From contig NZ_JAHLZY020000001.1 in NCBI RefSeq assembly GCF_018967865.2, positions 2,046,001-2,110,000 of the forward strand: 64,000 nucleotides of DNA, read 5' to 3'. How positions within the stretch are numbered: position 1 is the stretch's first letter; each line of letters begins with the position of its first letter. The notes beneath the pieces are model-generated. The model searched no databases. It saw nothing but the letters and a program-made list of their open reading frames with translations, and had not been told where the DNA came from. This DNA is from Hymenobacter siberiensis. GTDB taxonomy: Bacteria > Bacteroidota > Bacteroidia > Cytophagales > Hymenobacteraceae. Position numbers and translations under genes: made by a program. Shown here one piece after another: positions 7,874 through 15,942 of the stretch.

Positions 7874-10800
7874 TCATACCTCCACCACTTCCCCCGTCCC
7901 GAAGTAATAGATAACCCCGCGCACTTCCGCGTACCCCAATTGCTCGAATAGTGTGGCATAATTCCGCAGCAGCCGCTGGTGTTTCTCCTGCGGCGGGGGC
8001 AGGCGGAAATCGAGCAGCGTGACGCGGCCGCCGAGGCGGTGGTGGGCTTCGAGGGAGGGTTCGAGCACCACGCGGTCGGGCTTGTAGTCGCGCAGCTTCA
8101 CGCCGCCCACCAGGATTTCGCGCTCCGTTTCCACGCTCAGGTGCGGGGCGAAGTAGGGGGCCAGGCGTGGGTCAGTCACCAGCCGTTCCAGACTAGCCAC
8201 CAGCGCGGGCCGCTCTTTGGCGCTCAGGATGCCTTCGGCCACGAGCTGGCCGGCTACCCGGTCCACATCGGCCGCCGTGAGCAGGCGGCGCAGGGCAAAG
8301 TGCAGCTTGCGGTCCCACTCGCCCTGGGCCTTTTGTTCGTCAAAATCGAAGAGCGTGGTGGCGTGGCGGCGCAGCTTCAGGCGGTCTTCCCAGGGCGCGG
8401 CGGCGAGGTTCGTTAAGTTGTAATTGTTAGTTGTTAGTTGTTTGCTATTAGGTTTTTGGATGGCTGGGGTGCCTTGTGATACTACAAAGGATACTTGCTC
8501 ATCTTGCCATTCGCCCCGGCCCAGCAGGTAGCCATGCAGCAGGTCGGCCACGGTGCGGGCGGCGGCCATGGGGGCCGCTGCGTCGGTTTCTTCCGTCGTC
8601 TTGGCGCTTTTCTTGTCCTCAGGTTTTTTGCTGATGATGTAGAGGCGGTGGCGCGGCCGGGTGAGGGCCACGTACAGCGTATTTAGCCCTTCGAGAAAGG
8701 TTTTTTCGCGCTCCTCGTCGTACTGCGTTCCCAGAGCTGTTTGCTGCATGGTCTGGCTTAGGCGCACCACTGCTACTTCGGGCATATTTTCCAGCGGCTT
8801 TTGGTCGGTTTCGAGATGGCCCCAGAGCAGGGTGCCCCGGTGCGGCTCCAGGCTCCAGTCGGCAAACGGCACAATCACCACCCCATACGCCAGGCCCTTG
8901 GCTTTGTGCACCGTGGTGATGGTAATAGCCGCCCGCCCGCCCGGCGCGTTGATGCTAACTCGCCCCTTGCGTTCCTCCCAGTGCGTGAGGAAATTGCCCA
9001 AATTGTTGCCGAATTTCAGGCTGTATTCCAGCGTCAAATCCAGGAAGCGGAACAGGTACTCGCTCTCCCCATTCCGCCCCAGCAGCCCGAACAAGTTCAG
9101 CAGCCGCTCGGCAAGCTCATAGAGGCCGAGGTTGCCGGTTTCCTTCTCGTTCACATCGTAGCCCAGCTCGCGCAGCTCATCAAAAAACGACGTGCCGCCC
9201 GCCGCATTCGCCACCGTGGCAATGTGCCGGGCGCGCGCCGGCGTGGGGGCCAGCCCGCGCACCACCTTATCCACCAGCAGCAGGGCTTCGGCCCGCGCCA
9301 GCGTGTCGGCCGGCTGATGCAGCACCCGCAAAATACTCACCAGCAGGTTCACCACCTCCGCAAATTCCAGCGCCAGCGAATCGGCCGAAATAATGGCATA
9401 GCCCCGCTCTTTCAGGAACTTGGCAATAATTTTACTGGCGTAGCGCGTGCGGCACAGTACCGATATATCCTGGAGCTCATACCCGTCGCGCAGGACCTGT
9501 TCCACCAACTGCAGGGTGAGGTAGCAGGTGCTTTCGTCGTAGCCCAGCAGCGCCTCCGGGGCGTGGCCGGGGAGGGGCGAGGTGGTATAGATGCCGGTGC
9601 TCGGGTCATAGATGAGGGCCGGGGCGTCCTTTTGGGTGAATAATAGCTCCACATGCCCGCTCACGCCCCCCGCCGGAACCTCACCCCCTGACCCCCTCTC
9701 CAAAAGAGAGGGGGCACCGGAAATGCTTCCAGCGGAATCGTCCTCACGAGCCGGTGCCCCCTCTTTTTTGGAGAGGGGGTCAGGGGGTGAGGTTGACGTG
9801 GGCGCGGCTCCGGGCGCCTCCTGCCCAAAATGCGCATCATAAATCCCCGTCACCAGCCCCAGCGCCTCGTGCCGCGCGCTTACCGCCTCAAAAAACGAGT
9901 TGTTAAACGCAATAATCTCCCGCGCCGACCGGTAATTTACCTGCAAGGCCTTCGCATCTAGCTTGCCCGCGAAAGACGCATACCGCCCCCGCAGCAGCTC
10001 GCGCATCTCCGGTTCCCGGGCCCGCGCCGCCAGCGCCTCCGTGTTGCCCTGATGCAACCGCAGAATCTGCTCCATCTCGCCCCCACGCCAGCGGTAAATA
10101 GCCTGCTTGGCATCGCCTACCGCCAGGCTGCTGTGCCCATTCGCCAGTGTATTTTCCACCAGCGGCAGCAGGTTATTCCATTGCAAGACCGACGTATCCT
10201 GAAACTCGTCAATCAGAATATGCTCGTATTTCTCGCCCAGCCGCTCGTATAAAAATGGCACCGGTTCCGTTAGCACAATGCTGGCAATGCGCCGGTTAAA
10301 TTCCGAAATCAACACCACGTTGCGCTCGCGGCTGATTTGTTCCACTATTTTATTTAATTCACTCAGCAGCGAAGCGTGAAATAAATACGGCTGCATTGCT
10401 GCCAGCAACGTGTAATTCGGCAGGTATTCGGCCCGCATTTTGTCCAGCGTGGTTACCAGCGCCGTCAGCGGCTCGCGCACCGCATCTACGCGGGCTTTGT
10501 CGGCGGGCGATTTAATTTTCCCGCCGTGCCATTTATCCTCGGCCAGCGTTTTGCGCACGTAGCTGTTCGGCCCCGCGTCGGCCTGCAGCAGCGCCACGCC
10601 CTTCTGCACGTACTGGCCGATGCCGCTTTTGCCGTAATAAAGGTCATCCACGCTCACATCGGCCTGCTCCAGAATTGCCGCGCCCACCTCCTGCGTCTGC
10701 GCAAATGCCGCCTCAATCTCCCCCCGCCGCGTCCGGATTTCCTTGTCCAGCCGCCGGAAATCGGCTAGGCTCAGCTTGTCCAGTTGCGCCACCGCCTCCT

Positions 10801-11404
10801 GCACCGTCTCATTAAATAGCACCCGGCCAAACCCCGCCAGCTCCTCGGGCAGGCGGCTCCAGCTTTTGCCCTCCTCGGCCTGCCCCAGCGCATATTCCGC
10901 CAGCGTCTGCGACAGTAGCTTGCTGTTCGGGTCGCGGTTCACCTTGTCCAGCAGCGCGGCCACCGCGCTTTGCAGCACGCTGTCCGTATCCAGCTCTACC
11001 TCAAACGTGGCCGGCAAGCCCAGCTCCCGGGTAAACGCCGTCACAATCCGCTGCACAAACGAGTCAATCGTGCTCACCCCAAAATCGGCATAGTGGTACA
11101 GCACCAGCCGGAACGTGGCTGCCGCCCGCCGCCGCACCTCCGCCGCCGGCAGCTTCAGTTCGGCCGCAATGTCGGCCAGCAGCGTATCTGTTTTGCCCTC
11201 CCTGGGGTAGGCAAAATCCCGCAGCGCATCCACAATGCGGTGCTTCATTTCCCCCGCCGCATCGTTGGTAAACGTAATGGCCAGCACCCGCTTGAAATAC
11301 GCCGGGTCGTCGGCCCCCAGCGCCAGCAGCAGGTATTCTTTCGTTAATTGGTACGTCTTGCCGGAGCCGGCCGAAGAGGAGTAGATGCGGAAGGAGGGAG
11401 GCAT
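7874..11404 (-). CDS. UvrD/RecB-like ATP-dependent helicase with nuclease-like C-terminus (1176 aa)
   Basis: SF1A helicase motifs are in order: SSAGSGKT (Walker A, residues 9-16), ITFTNDAAGEM (Ia), LIDEFQDTS (II, near residue 397), QAIYRWRGGEME (III), and TTVHKAKGLAYG (V), with ALTRPRHRLYI (VI). The length and C-terminal region (RDYKPDRVVL, then LLDFRLPPPQEKHQRLLRNY) match the RecB/AddA-type exonuclease subunit used in double-strand break repair in Bacteroidota. The nuclease core appears altered: LDFRLP stands where a D-x-K is expected, so nuclease activity is doubtful. A 118-bp palindrome (9677-9794) sits in frame and adds a non-conserved Pro/Ser/Gly-rich insert. No AddB-like partner is visible nearby. 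Confidence 0.88.
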   Translation of the reverse strand: MPPSFRIYSSSAGSGKTYQLTKEYLLLALGADDPAYFKRVLAITFTNDAAGEMKHRIVDALRDFAYPREGKTDTLLADIAAELKLPAAEVRRRAAATFRLVLYHYADFGVSTIDSFVQRIVTAFTRELGLPATFEVELDTDSVLQSAVAALLDKVNRDPNSKLLSQTLAEYALGQAEEGKSWSRLPEELAGFGRVLFNETVQEAVAQLDKLSLADFRRLDKEIRTRRGEIEAAFAQTQEVGAAILEQADVSVDDLYYGKSGIGQYVQKGVALLQADAGPNSYVRKTLAEDKWHGGKIKSPADKARVDAVREPLTALVTTLDKMRAEYLPNYTLLAAMQPYLFHASLLSELNKIVEQISRERNVVLISEFNRRIASIVLTEPVPFLYERLGEKYEHILIDEFQDTSVLQWNNLLPLVENTLANGHSSLAVGDAKQAIYRWRGGEMEQILRLHQGNTEALAARAREPEMRELLRGRYASFAGKLDAKALQVNYRSAREIIAFNNSFFEAVSARHEALGLVTGIYDAHFGQEAPGAAPTSTSPPDPLSKKEGAPAREDDSAGSISGAPSLLERGSGGEVPAGGVSGHVELLFTQKDAPALIYDPSTGIYTTSPLPGHAPEALLGYDESTCYLTLQLVEQVLRDGYELQDISVLCRTRYASKIIAKFLKERGYAIISADSLALEFAEVVNLLVSILRVLHQPADTLARAEALLLVDKVVRGLAPTPARARHIATVANAAGGTSFFDELRELGYDVNEKETGNLGLYELAERLLNLFGLLGRNGESEYLFRFLDLTLEYSLKFGNNLGNFLTHWEERKGRVSINAPGGRAAITITTVHKAKGLAYGVVIVPFADWSLEPHRGTLLWGHLETDQKPLENMPEVAVVRLSQTMQQTALGTQYDEEREKTFLEGLNTLYVALTRPRHRLYIISKKPEDKKSAKTTEETDAAAPMAAARTVADLLHGYLLGRGEWQDEQVSFVVSQGTPAIQKPNSKQLTTNNYNLTNLAAAPWEDRLKLRRHATTLFDFDEQKAQGEWDRKLHFALRRLLTAADVDRVAGQLVAEGILSAKERPALVASLERLVTDPRLAPYFAPHLSVETEREILVGGVKLRDYKPDRVVLEPSLEAHHRLGGRVTLLDFRLPPPQEKHQRLLRNYATLFEQLGYAEVRGVIYYFGTGEVVEV
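9677..9794. repeat. Palindromic element inserted in frame inside the helicase gene
   Basis: Two 44-nt arms (9677-9720 and 9751-9794) are complementary apart from one or two bases; they contain ccccctctccaaaagag and its complement, with a 30-nt loop. On the minus strand it is translated without a stop, giving SPPDPLSKKEGAP, then SLLERGSGGEVPAGG. A degenerate relative lies at 28778-28899. Confidence 0.85.
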
Positions 11405-11449
11405 TAAGAAAGCACGTTGTGAATTGAACTGTACAAAATCAAACTAAAT

Positions 11450-11890
11450 ATGTCGATTTTCGGGCTGTTTGCTGATGATAAGAAATATTCCAAGAATGTT
11501 CAGGGTAGAGAAATGCTGCGTAATAACTTGGGGTTTGAGCATTTCTATTGGTATCCACTGCACGACCCTAAGCCGCTTAATTCGGAATATTTCGAAGAGG
11601 ACGTTTTCCTTGAAAAATTCGGTATCGAAAAGCTTGTTGCATTAATAACCCAACTTGGATTCGATAGATTGAATGTCATCACTGAAACTGAAGAGGATGA
11701 AAAAATCAATATTAATGAATTAGAAGAATATTCTGGGATTGAGAAAATATATTTCGATGAGAAAGGAGAATGGGCAATCTACTTTTCTCATGAAAATACG
11801 GTCATGTTCATTGGACCAATAATCACAGACTCACTCAAGGCAAATTGGAGTAACTGGAAAGATTTCAGTGACCCGTGGGAGAGCAGTTAA
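11450..11890 (+). CDS. Uncharacterised acidic protein, AT-rich gene (146 aa)
   Basis: Starts MSIFGLFADDKKYSKNV, 45 bp from the divergent helicase start, and ends in a 4-bp convergent overlap with the thioesterase gene. The product is acidic with alternating helix and strand and no signal peptide. GC is well below that of both neighbours, as for the gene at 7333, so both may be acquired cargo. No family is recognised. An immunity-protein-like fold is conceivable from size and charge alone. Confidence 0.6.
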   Translation: MSIFGLFADDKKYSKNVQGREMLRNNLGFEHFYWYPLHDPKPLNSEYFEEDVFLEKFGIEKLVALITQLGFDRLNVITETEEDEKININELEEYSGIEKIYFDEKGEWAIYFSHENTVMFIGPIITDSLKANWSNWKDFSDPWESS

Positions 11891-12306
11891 GGATTTGTCG
11901 AAACGGTCAGCCAACTCACCATCTCTGCCGTTACACGTACTGGCCTGCCGCTCTTGGGGTCGAGTAGTACCCAAGTCGTTTCCGCCTCGCACAGCAGCAC
12001 GCCATCGGCGGCGCGGGTGAGGCGGGTGTAGCGCAGCGACGTGGCCCCGCTGGTTTCGCCCACCCAGGTGCTGGCCCGCAGCGTCTCGCCCGCGAAGGCC
12101 GATTGCAGGTAGCGGATGCGATGTTCGCGCACTACCCAAATAATCTGGTCGTGCAGCTCGGCGGGGCAAATGCTCAGCCAGTGCGCGCCGGCCACATCCT
12201 GTACCCAGCGCACGTATTCGACATTATTGGCGTGGCCCAGCGCATCAATGGCACTGGTCGGAACTTGAAAATCGTGCGAAAAAGCGTGGGCGGGCGCGTC
12301 GGGCAT
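11887..12306 (-). CDS. Acyl-CoA thioesterase, hot-dog (4HBT) family (139 aa)
   Basis: Start MPDAPAHAFSHDFQV. The 4HBT signature is seen as IDALGHANNVEYVRWV, with the Asp and His-Ala-Asn placement typical of YbgC/4HBT thioesterases, followed by RIRYLQSAFAGETL and the strand AETTWVLLDPKSGRP. Length matches the family. It likely hydrolyses small or medium acyl-CoA thioesters in the cytoplasm. Its stop overlaps that of the convergent AT-rich gene. Confidence 0.88.
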   Translation of the reverse strand: MPDAPAHAFSHDFQVPTSAIDALGHANNVEYVRWVQDVAGAHWLSICPAELHDQIIWVVREHRIRYLQSAFAGETLRASTWVGETSGATSLRYTRLTRAADGVLLCEAETTWVLLDPKSGRPVRVTAEMVSWLTVSTNP

Positions 12307-12368
12307 ACTGTATGTATATAGGGGAGCGCGCAAAGGTCGACATTCATTGAAAAAAAATACCTATGGAC

Positions 12369-12398
12369 TTGGTCATTTGGAAATTATGCCTATCTTTG
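12369..12398 (+). promoter_or_regulatory. Bacteroidota-type promoter for the cold-shock gene
   Basis: TTGG at 12369-12372 and TATCTTTG at 12391-12398, with 19 bases after the TTG, match the -33/-7 consensus of the main sigma factor in this phylum. It leaves a leader of about 58 nt before the ATG at 12463. Confidence 0.75.
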
Positions 12399-12462
12399 AT
12401 GCAACCTAAGAAACCAAGCCACGGTGGCCCAAAAGCTTAGGGAAACCCACAACACAACCACC

Positions 12463-12657
12463 ATGCCCACCGGAACGGTAAAATTCTTTAATGAGACCAA
12501 AGGCTTTGGTTTCATCAAAAACGACGAAACTGGCGATGACATTTTCGTACACATCAGCGACTTGCAAGTAAGCTCGATTCGCGAAAATGACAAAGTTCAA
12601 TTCGAAGTGGCTCAGGGCAAAAAAGGCCCGAACGCTGTGAAAGTGACGCTGGTTTAG
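12463..12657 (+). CDS. Cold-shock domain protein (64 aa)
   Basis: A single OB-fold cold-shock domain. RNP1 is GFGFIKN preceded by NETK, and RNP2 is DIFVHISDL. The start MPTGTVKFF is chosen by homology; earlier in-frame codons would add residues outside the domain. Such proteins bind single-stranded RNA or DNA and melt RNA structure. It has its own promoter and terminator, and a DEAD-box RNA helicase follows, a natural functional neighbour in cold adaptation. Confidence 0.95.
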   Translation: MPTGTVKFFNETKGFGFIKNDETGDDIFVHISDLQVSSIRENDKVQFEVAQGKKGPNAVKVTLV

Positions 12658-12685
12658 TCCTGTCCTAGCTTTGTTCTTAATAAGA

Positions 12686-12713
12686 AAGCCCGCCTCCTGG
12701 CGGGCTTTTTTTA
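12686..12713 (+). terminator. Rho-independent terminator of the cold-shock gene
   Basis: Stem agcccgcc/ggcgggct followed by a run of seven T, 30 bp after the stop codon. Confidence 0.9.
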
Positions 12714-12742
12714 TGCCCGTTTGGTGACATTGAACAAATCCA

Positions 12743-12852
12743 GAACGTCATGCTGAGCGTAGCCGAAGCATCTCGCGTGTGGTAGTGACTCAATCGTTAA
12801 AAGGATTAGTGGCGGCACGCGAGATGCTTTGGCTACGCTCAGCATGACGTTC
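12743..12852. repeat. Dispersed palindromic repeat, gtcatgctgagc family
   Basis: Arms gaacgtcatgctgagcgtag and its complement enclose about 40 bases. The arm shares its core with units at 31220, 40563, 42384, 47878, 49066 and 53132. It fills the gap between the cold-shock terminator and the helicase promoter. Confidence 0.9.
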
Positions 12853-12910
12853 CAACAGGGGTTCTAAAATTCATTTCAGCTATTGTCTAGCTTTTCCAAA
12901 AAATAAATCC

Positions 12911-13101
12911 TACCTTTGCACCCGCATTTGAGGACGGCCCAAGTCCGCGCAAGCCCGAGAGAGGCGCTAACGCATTGGCCGCGTAGTTTTTTGGTTGTTT
13001 TTTCCCGCCTGATTGTGACAAGGTAGAAGGAGGGGAAACGTCGCTGAGTACGGCTGTTTTCAGAGCTGAGTCTCTTTTTCCCCCCCTTATCAACTCCAAT
13101 C
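12911..13101 (+). promoter_or_regulatory. Promoter -7 element and long 5' leader of the DEAD-box helicase
   Basis: TACCTTTG at 12911-12918 fits the -7 consensus; a -33 element at the right distance is not clear. Transcription from here leaves a leader of about 180 nt ending in a pyrimidine-rich stretch before the ATG. Long structured leaders are known to control cold-shock helicase genes in other bacteria, but no specific fold is proved here. Confidence 0.5.
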
Positions 13102-15144
13102 ATGGAAGCTGAAAAAATTGTAGTTCGCTTTGACGAACTGAACCTCTCTGAGGAAGTACAACGCGCCATCACCGAGATGGGCTACGAGGAAGCTTCGGCC
13201 ATTCAGGCCGCTGCTATTCCCGTGCTGCTCGCTGGCAAAGACGTTATCGGCCAGGCCCAGACGGGTACCGGCAAAACCGCTGCCTTCTCCATTCCCGCCA
13301 TCGATAATATCGATACCGAGAGCAAAGACGTGCAGGTATTGGTGCTCTGCCCCACCCGCGAACTCGCGGTGCAGGTTTCGGGCGAAATCCAGAAGCTGGG
13401 CAAGTATAAGCGTGGCCTGATGGTGGTGCCCATCTACGGCGGCAGCCCTTACGACCGTCAGCTCCGCGCCCTGGAGCGTGGTGTACAGATTGTTATCGGT
13501 ACGCCCGGTCGCATCATGGACCACATCGAGCGTGGCACCCTGAAGCTGGAAAACACTACCAAAATCATTCTGGATGAAGCCGACGAAATGCTCGACATGG
13601 GCTTCCGAGACGACATCGAGTTCATCCTGAGCAAGATGCCCAAGGAGCGCCAGACGGTGTTCTTCTCGGCCACGATGAGCAAGCCCATCATGGAGCTCAC
13701 CAAGAAGTACCAGCGCGACCCGCAGGTAGTGAAGGTGAACCATAAGACGATGACGGTGACCAACATCGAGCAGAGCTACTTCGAGGTGCGCGGTCCCCAG
13801 AAAAAGGACGTCCTGACCCGCATCCTCGACATGTACAACCTGAAGTCGACCATCGTTTTCGCTAACACGAAGCGGATGGTGGACGAAATTGTGGCCGACC
13901 TGCAAGCCAAAGGCTACTTCGCCGAAGGTCTGCACGGCGACATGGGCCAGCAGCAGCGCCAGAACACGCTCGATAAATTCCGCAAGTCGACCATCGAAGT
14001 GCTGGTTGCGACCGACGTAGCCGCCCGCGGCATCGACGTAGATAACGTGGAAGCCGTATTCAACTACGACCTGCCGGCCGACGAAGAATATTACGTACAC
14101 CGCATTGGCCGCACGGGCCGCGCTGGCAAGTCGGGCAAAGCCTTCACGTTCGTGAGCGGCCGCGACATTTACAAGCTGCGCGACATCATGCGCTTCACCA
14201 AGGCCGACATCAAGTTGGCGCAGGTGCCGTCGTTTGCCGATGTTTCGGAAGTGAAAACCACGCTGTTCCTGAACCAGATTAAGGAAATCGTGGAGAAAGG
14301 TAACCTGGAGAAGTACGTGGGCCGCGTGCAGCGTCTGCTCGACCAGAGCGAGGAAATCACTTCGCTCGACATCGCCGCCGCGCTGCTGAAAATGACCATG
14401 AAGGAGGATAAGAGTGCTCAGCAGAGCCTCGACGCCAGCAAGGCCGCCGGCCAGGCGCGCCCCGGCTACACCCGCCTGTTCGTGACGATGGGCAAGAAAG
14501 ACCGGATTCACCCCCGCGACATCGTGGACCTGATTTCGGAATCGAGCAACCTGACCGGTGCCAAAGTAGGCGATATCGCCCTCTACGACAAGTTCAGCTT
14601 CGTGGAAGTACCGTCGGAATACGCCGATGAGATTGTGGGTAAACTGGGCCGCACCAGCATCCAGGGCACTCCGGTTAGCTTCAGCATCGCTACTCCCGTG
14701 CAGGAAGGCGCCGCTAAAGAGGAAGGTTTCAACCGCACGGGCGGCACGGGTGGTCCCGGCGGCTTCGGCGGCGACCGCGAGCGTCGTCCCTTCAACGGCG
14801 GTGAGCGTCGTGAGGGTGGCAGCGGCTACGGCGGCGGCTACAAAGGCGGTAACCGTGGTGGTGGCAGCTTCGGCGGTGGCGAGCGTCGCGAAGGTGGCAG
14901 CGGCTACGGTGGTGGCTACAAAGGCAACCGCGACGGTGGCAGCGGCTACGGCAACAAGCCCAGCTACGGCGGTGGCGAGCGTCGCGAAGGCGGCAGCAGC
15001 TACGGTAACAAGCCGGCCTACGGCAACAAAGCCAGCTACGGCGACAAGCCCAGCTATGGCAACAAGCCGAGCTACGGTACGCCCCGCGAGTATGATACCC
15101 GTCCGGCACCCCGTACTCCCCGCAACGAGAGCTTCGACGAATAA
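13102..15144 (+). CDS. DEAD-box ATP-dependent RNA helicase, DeaD/CsdA-like (680 aa)
   Basis: All core motifs are present: AQTGTGKT (I), PTRELA (Ia), LDEADEML (II), FFSATM (III), and ATDVAARGID plus HRIGRTGRAG (V, VI). After the core, FVTMGKKDRIHPRDIVDLI to VSFSIA (about residues 460-545) is a DbpA-type RNA-binding domain. The tail (about 560-680) is made of Gly/Tyr/Arg-rich repeats (GERREGGSGYGGGYKG). The architecture matches DeaD/CsdA, which helps ribosome assembly and mRNA decay in the cold. The repeated tail has low-complexity DNA repeats that may vary in length between strains. Confidence 0.95.
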   Translation: MEAEKIVVRFDELNLSEEVQRAITEMGYEEASAIQAAAIPVLLAGKDVIGQAQTGTGKTAAFSIPAIDNIDTESKDVQVLVLCPTRELAVQVSGEIQKLGKYKRGLMVVPIYGGSPYDRQLRALERGVQIVIGTPGRIMDHIERGTLKLENTTKIILDEADEMLDMGFRDDIEFILSKMPKERQTVFFSATMSKPIMELTKKYQRDPQVVKVNHKTMTVTNIEQSYFEVRGPQKKDVLTRILDMYNLKSTIVFANTKRMVDEIVADLQAKGYFAEGLHGDMGQQQRQNTLDKFRKSTIEVLVATDVAARGIDVDNVEAVFNYDLPADEEYYVHRIGRTGRAGKSGKAFTFVSGRDIYKLRDIMRFTKADIKLAQVPSFADVSEVKTTLFLNQIKEIVEKGNLEKYVGRVQRLLDQSEEITSLDIAAALLKMTMKEDKSAQQSLDASKAAGQARPGYTRLFVTMGKKDRIHPRDIVDLISESSNLTGAKVGDIALYDKFSFVEVPSEYADEIVGKLGRTSIQGTPVSFSIATPVQEGAAKEEGFNRTGGTGGPGGFGGDRERRPFNGGERREGGSGYGGGYKGGNRGGGSFGGGERREGGSGYGGGYKGNRDGGSGYGNKPSYGGGERREGGSSYGNKPAYGNKASYGDKPSYGNKPSYGTPREYDTRPAPRTPRNESFDE

Positions 15145-15298
15145 AGACTGCAGATTCTAAAGAATCAGTCGGACAAGTACGGATTCGGTCGGGTTATTGC
15201 AACCCGGCCGATATCCACCAGTTTAGGTAGTTGTTCGTTATATGTTTATTGTTTGTTGGTGATAGTTAGGATACCTGTATTGTTAACGTCAGTGCTAT

Positions 15299-15336
15299 AA
15301 AAAAGGCCCCTCGATTATTCGAGGGGCCTTTTTTCA
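15299..15336. terminator. Hairpin terminator downstream of the DEAD-box gene
   Basis: Stem aaaaggcccctcg/cgaggggcctttt with a short loop and T-run; A-tract on the other side makes it usable from both directions. Confidence 0.85.
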
Positions 15337-15421
15337 TTTATTCGGAGCAATTATAAGGACCTTTTGAAAAGAATAATTTGAATCCGTTCTTATCCGTCCA
15401 ATCCGTTAAAATCTGCGGTCC

Positions 15422-15880
15422 TTATTTCGACGCATCACGCAGGGCTTTTATTTTGTCGTGGCCTTCAACCACACCCTGGTACTGCTTTTCGATGACCGAT
15501 TTCAGGGTAGCTGGTAGGCCATCGGCCTTCAGCGCGGTTTGGTAAGCTTTCTTGGCGTAGTCTTCGCCGCGCTCGCACTCGACGAGAATGCTGTGACGGT
15601 CTTTGCCGGTTACGGCCGATTTCAGGTCAATCCAGGCGCGGTGCACGGCACCGGTGATGGAGCCCTGGGCACCTTCATTGGTGTCGGGCTTGAGGTCCAG
15701 CTTGAACATTTGGTCCTCAATTTCATTAAGGTAGCTCGAGCGCTGGGCGGCAAAATGCTTGAACGTGTCCTTCAGGTCGGCGTCTTGCACATCGACCATG
15801 GCTTCGGCGTAGCCTTTCTGACCGTCTTTGAGGGTTTCAACCAATTCGTTGAGCAGGGCTTGGGTGGCTTTGGCTTCCAT
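15422..15880 (-). CDS. DUF2383/PA2169-family four-helix protein (152 aa)
   Basis: The whole product is predicted helical: LLNELVETLKDGQKGYAEA and later ECERGEDYAKKAYQTAL are characteristic of the PA2169/DUF2383 ferritin-like bundle. It lacks a signal peptide. Members are often stress-induced in Bacteroidota; the biochemical role is not established. It is monocistronic by spacing, between a terminator and the BaiN-like gene. Confidence 0.85.
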   Translation of the reverse strand: MEAKATQALLNELVETLKDGQKGYAEAMVDVQDADLKDTFKHFAAQRSSYLNEIEDQMFKLDLKPDTNEGAQGSITGAVHRAWIDLKSAVTGKDRHSILVECERGEDYAKKAYQTALKADGLPATLKSVIEKQYQGVVEGHDKIKALRDASK

Positions 15881-15942
15881 GAGGAAAGGTGAATTTGAGG
15901 TGAAAGATTATGAATATCTTTACTGCCTGCCCGCTCGTAAGG

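Noticed and set aside
13090..14511. A 473-codon frame opposite the DEAD-box gene
   Set aside because: Shadow of a real gene with complete helicase motifs.
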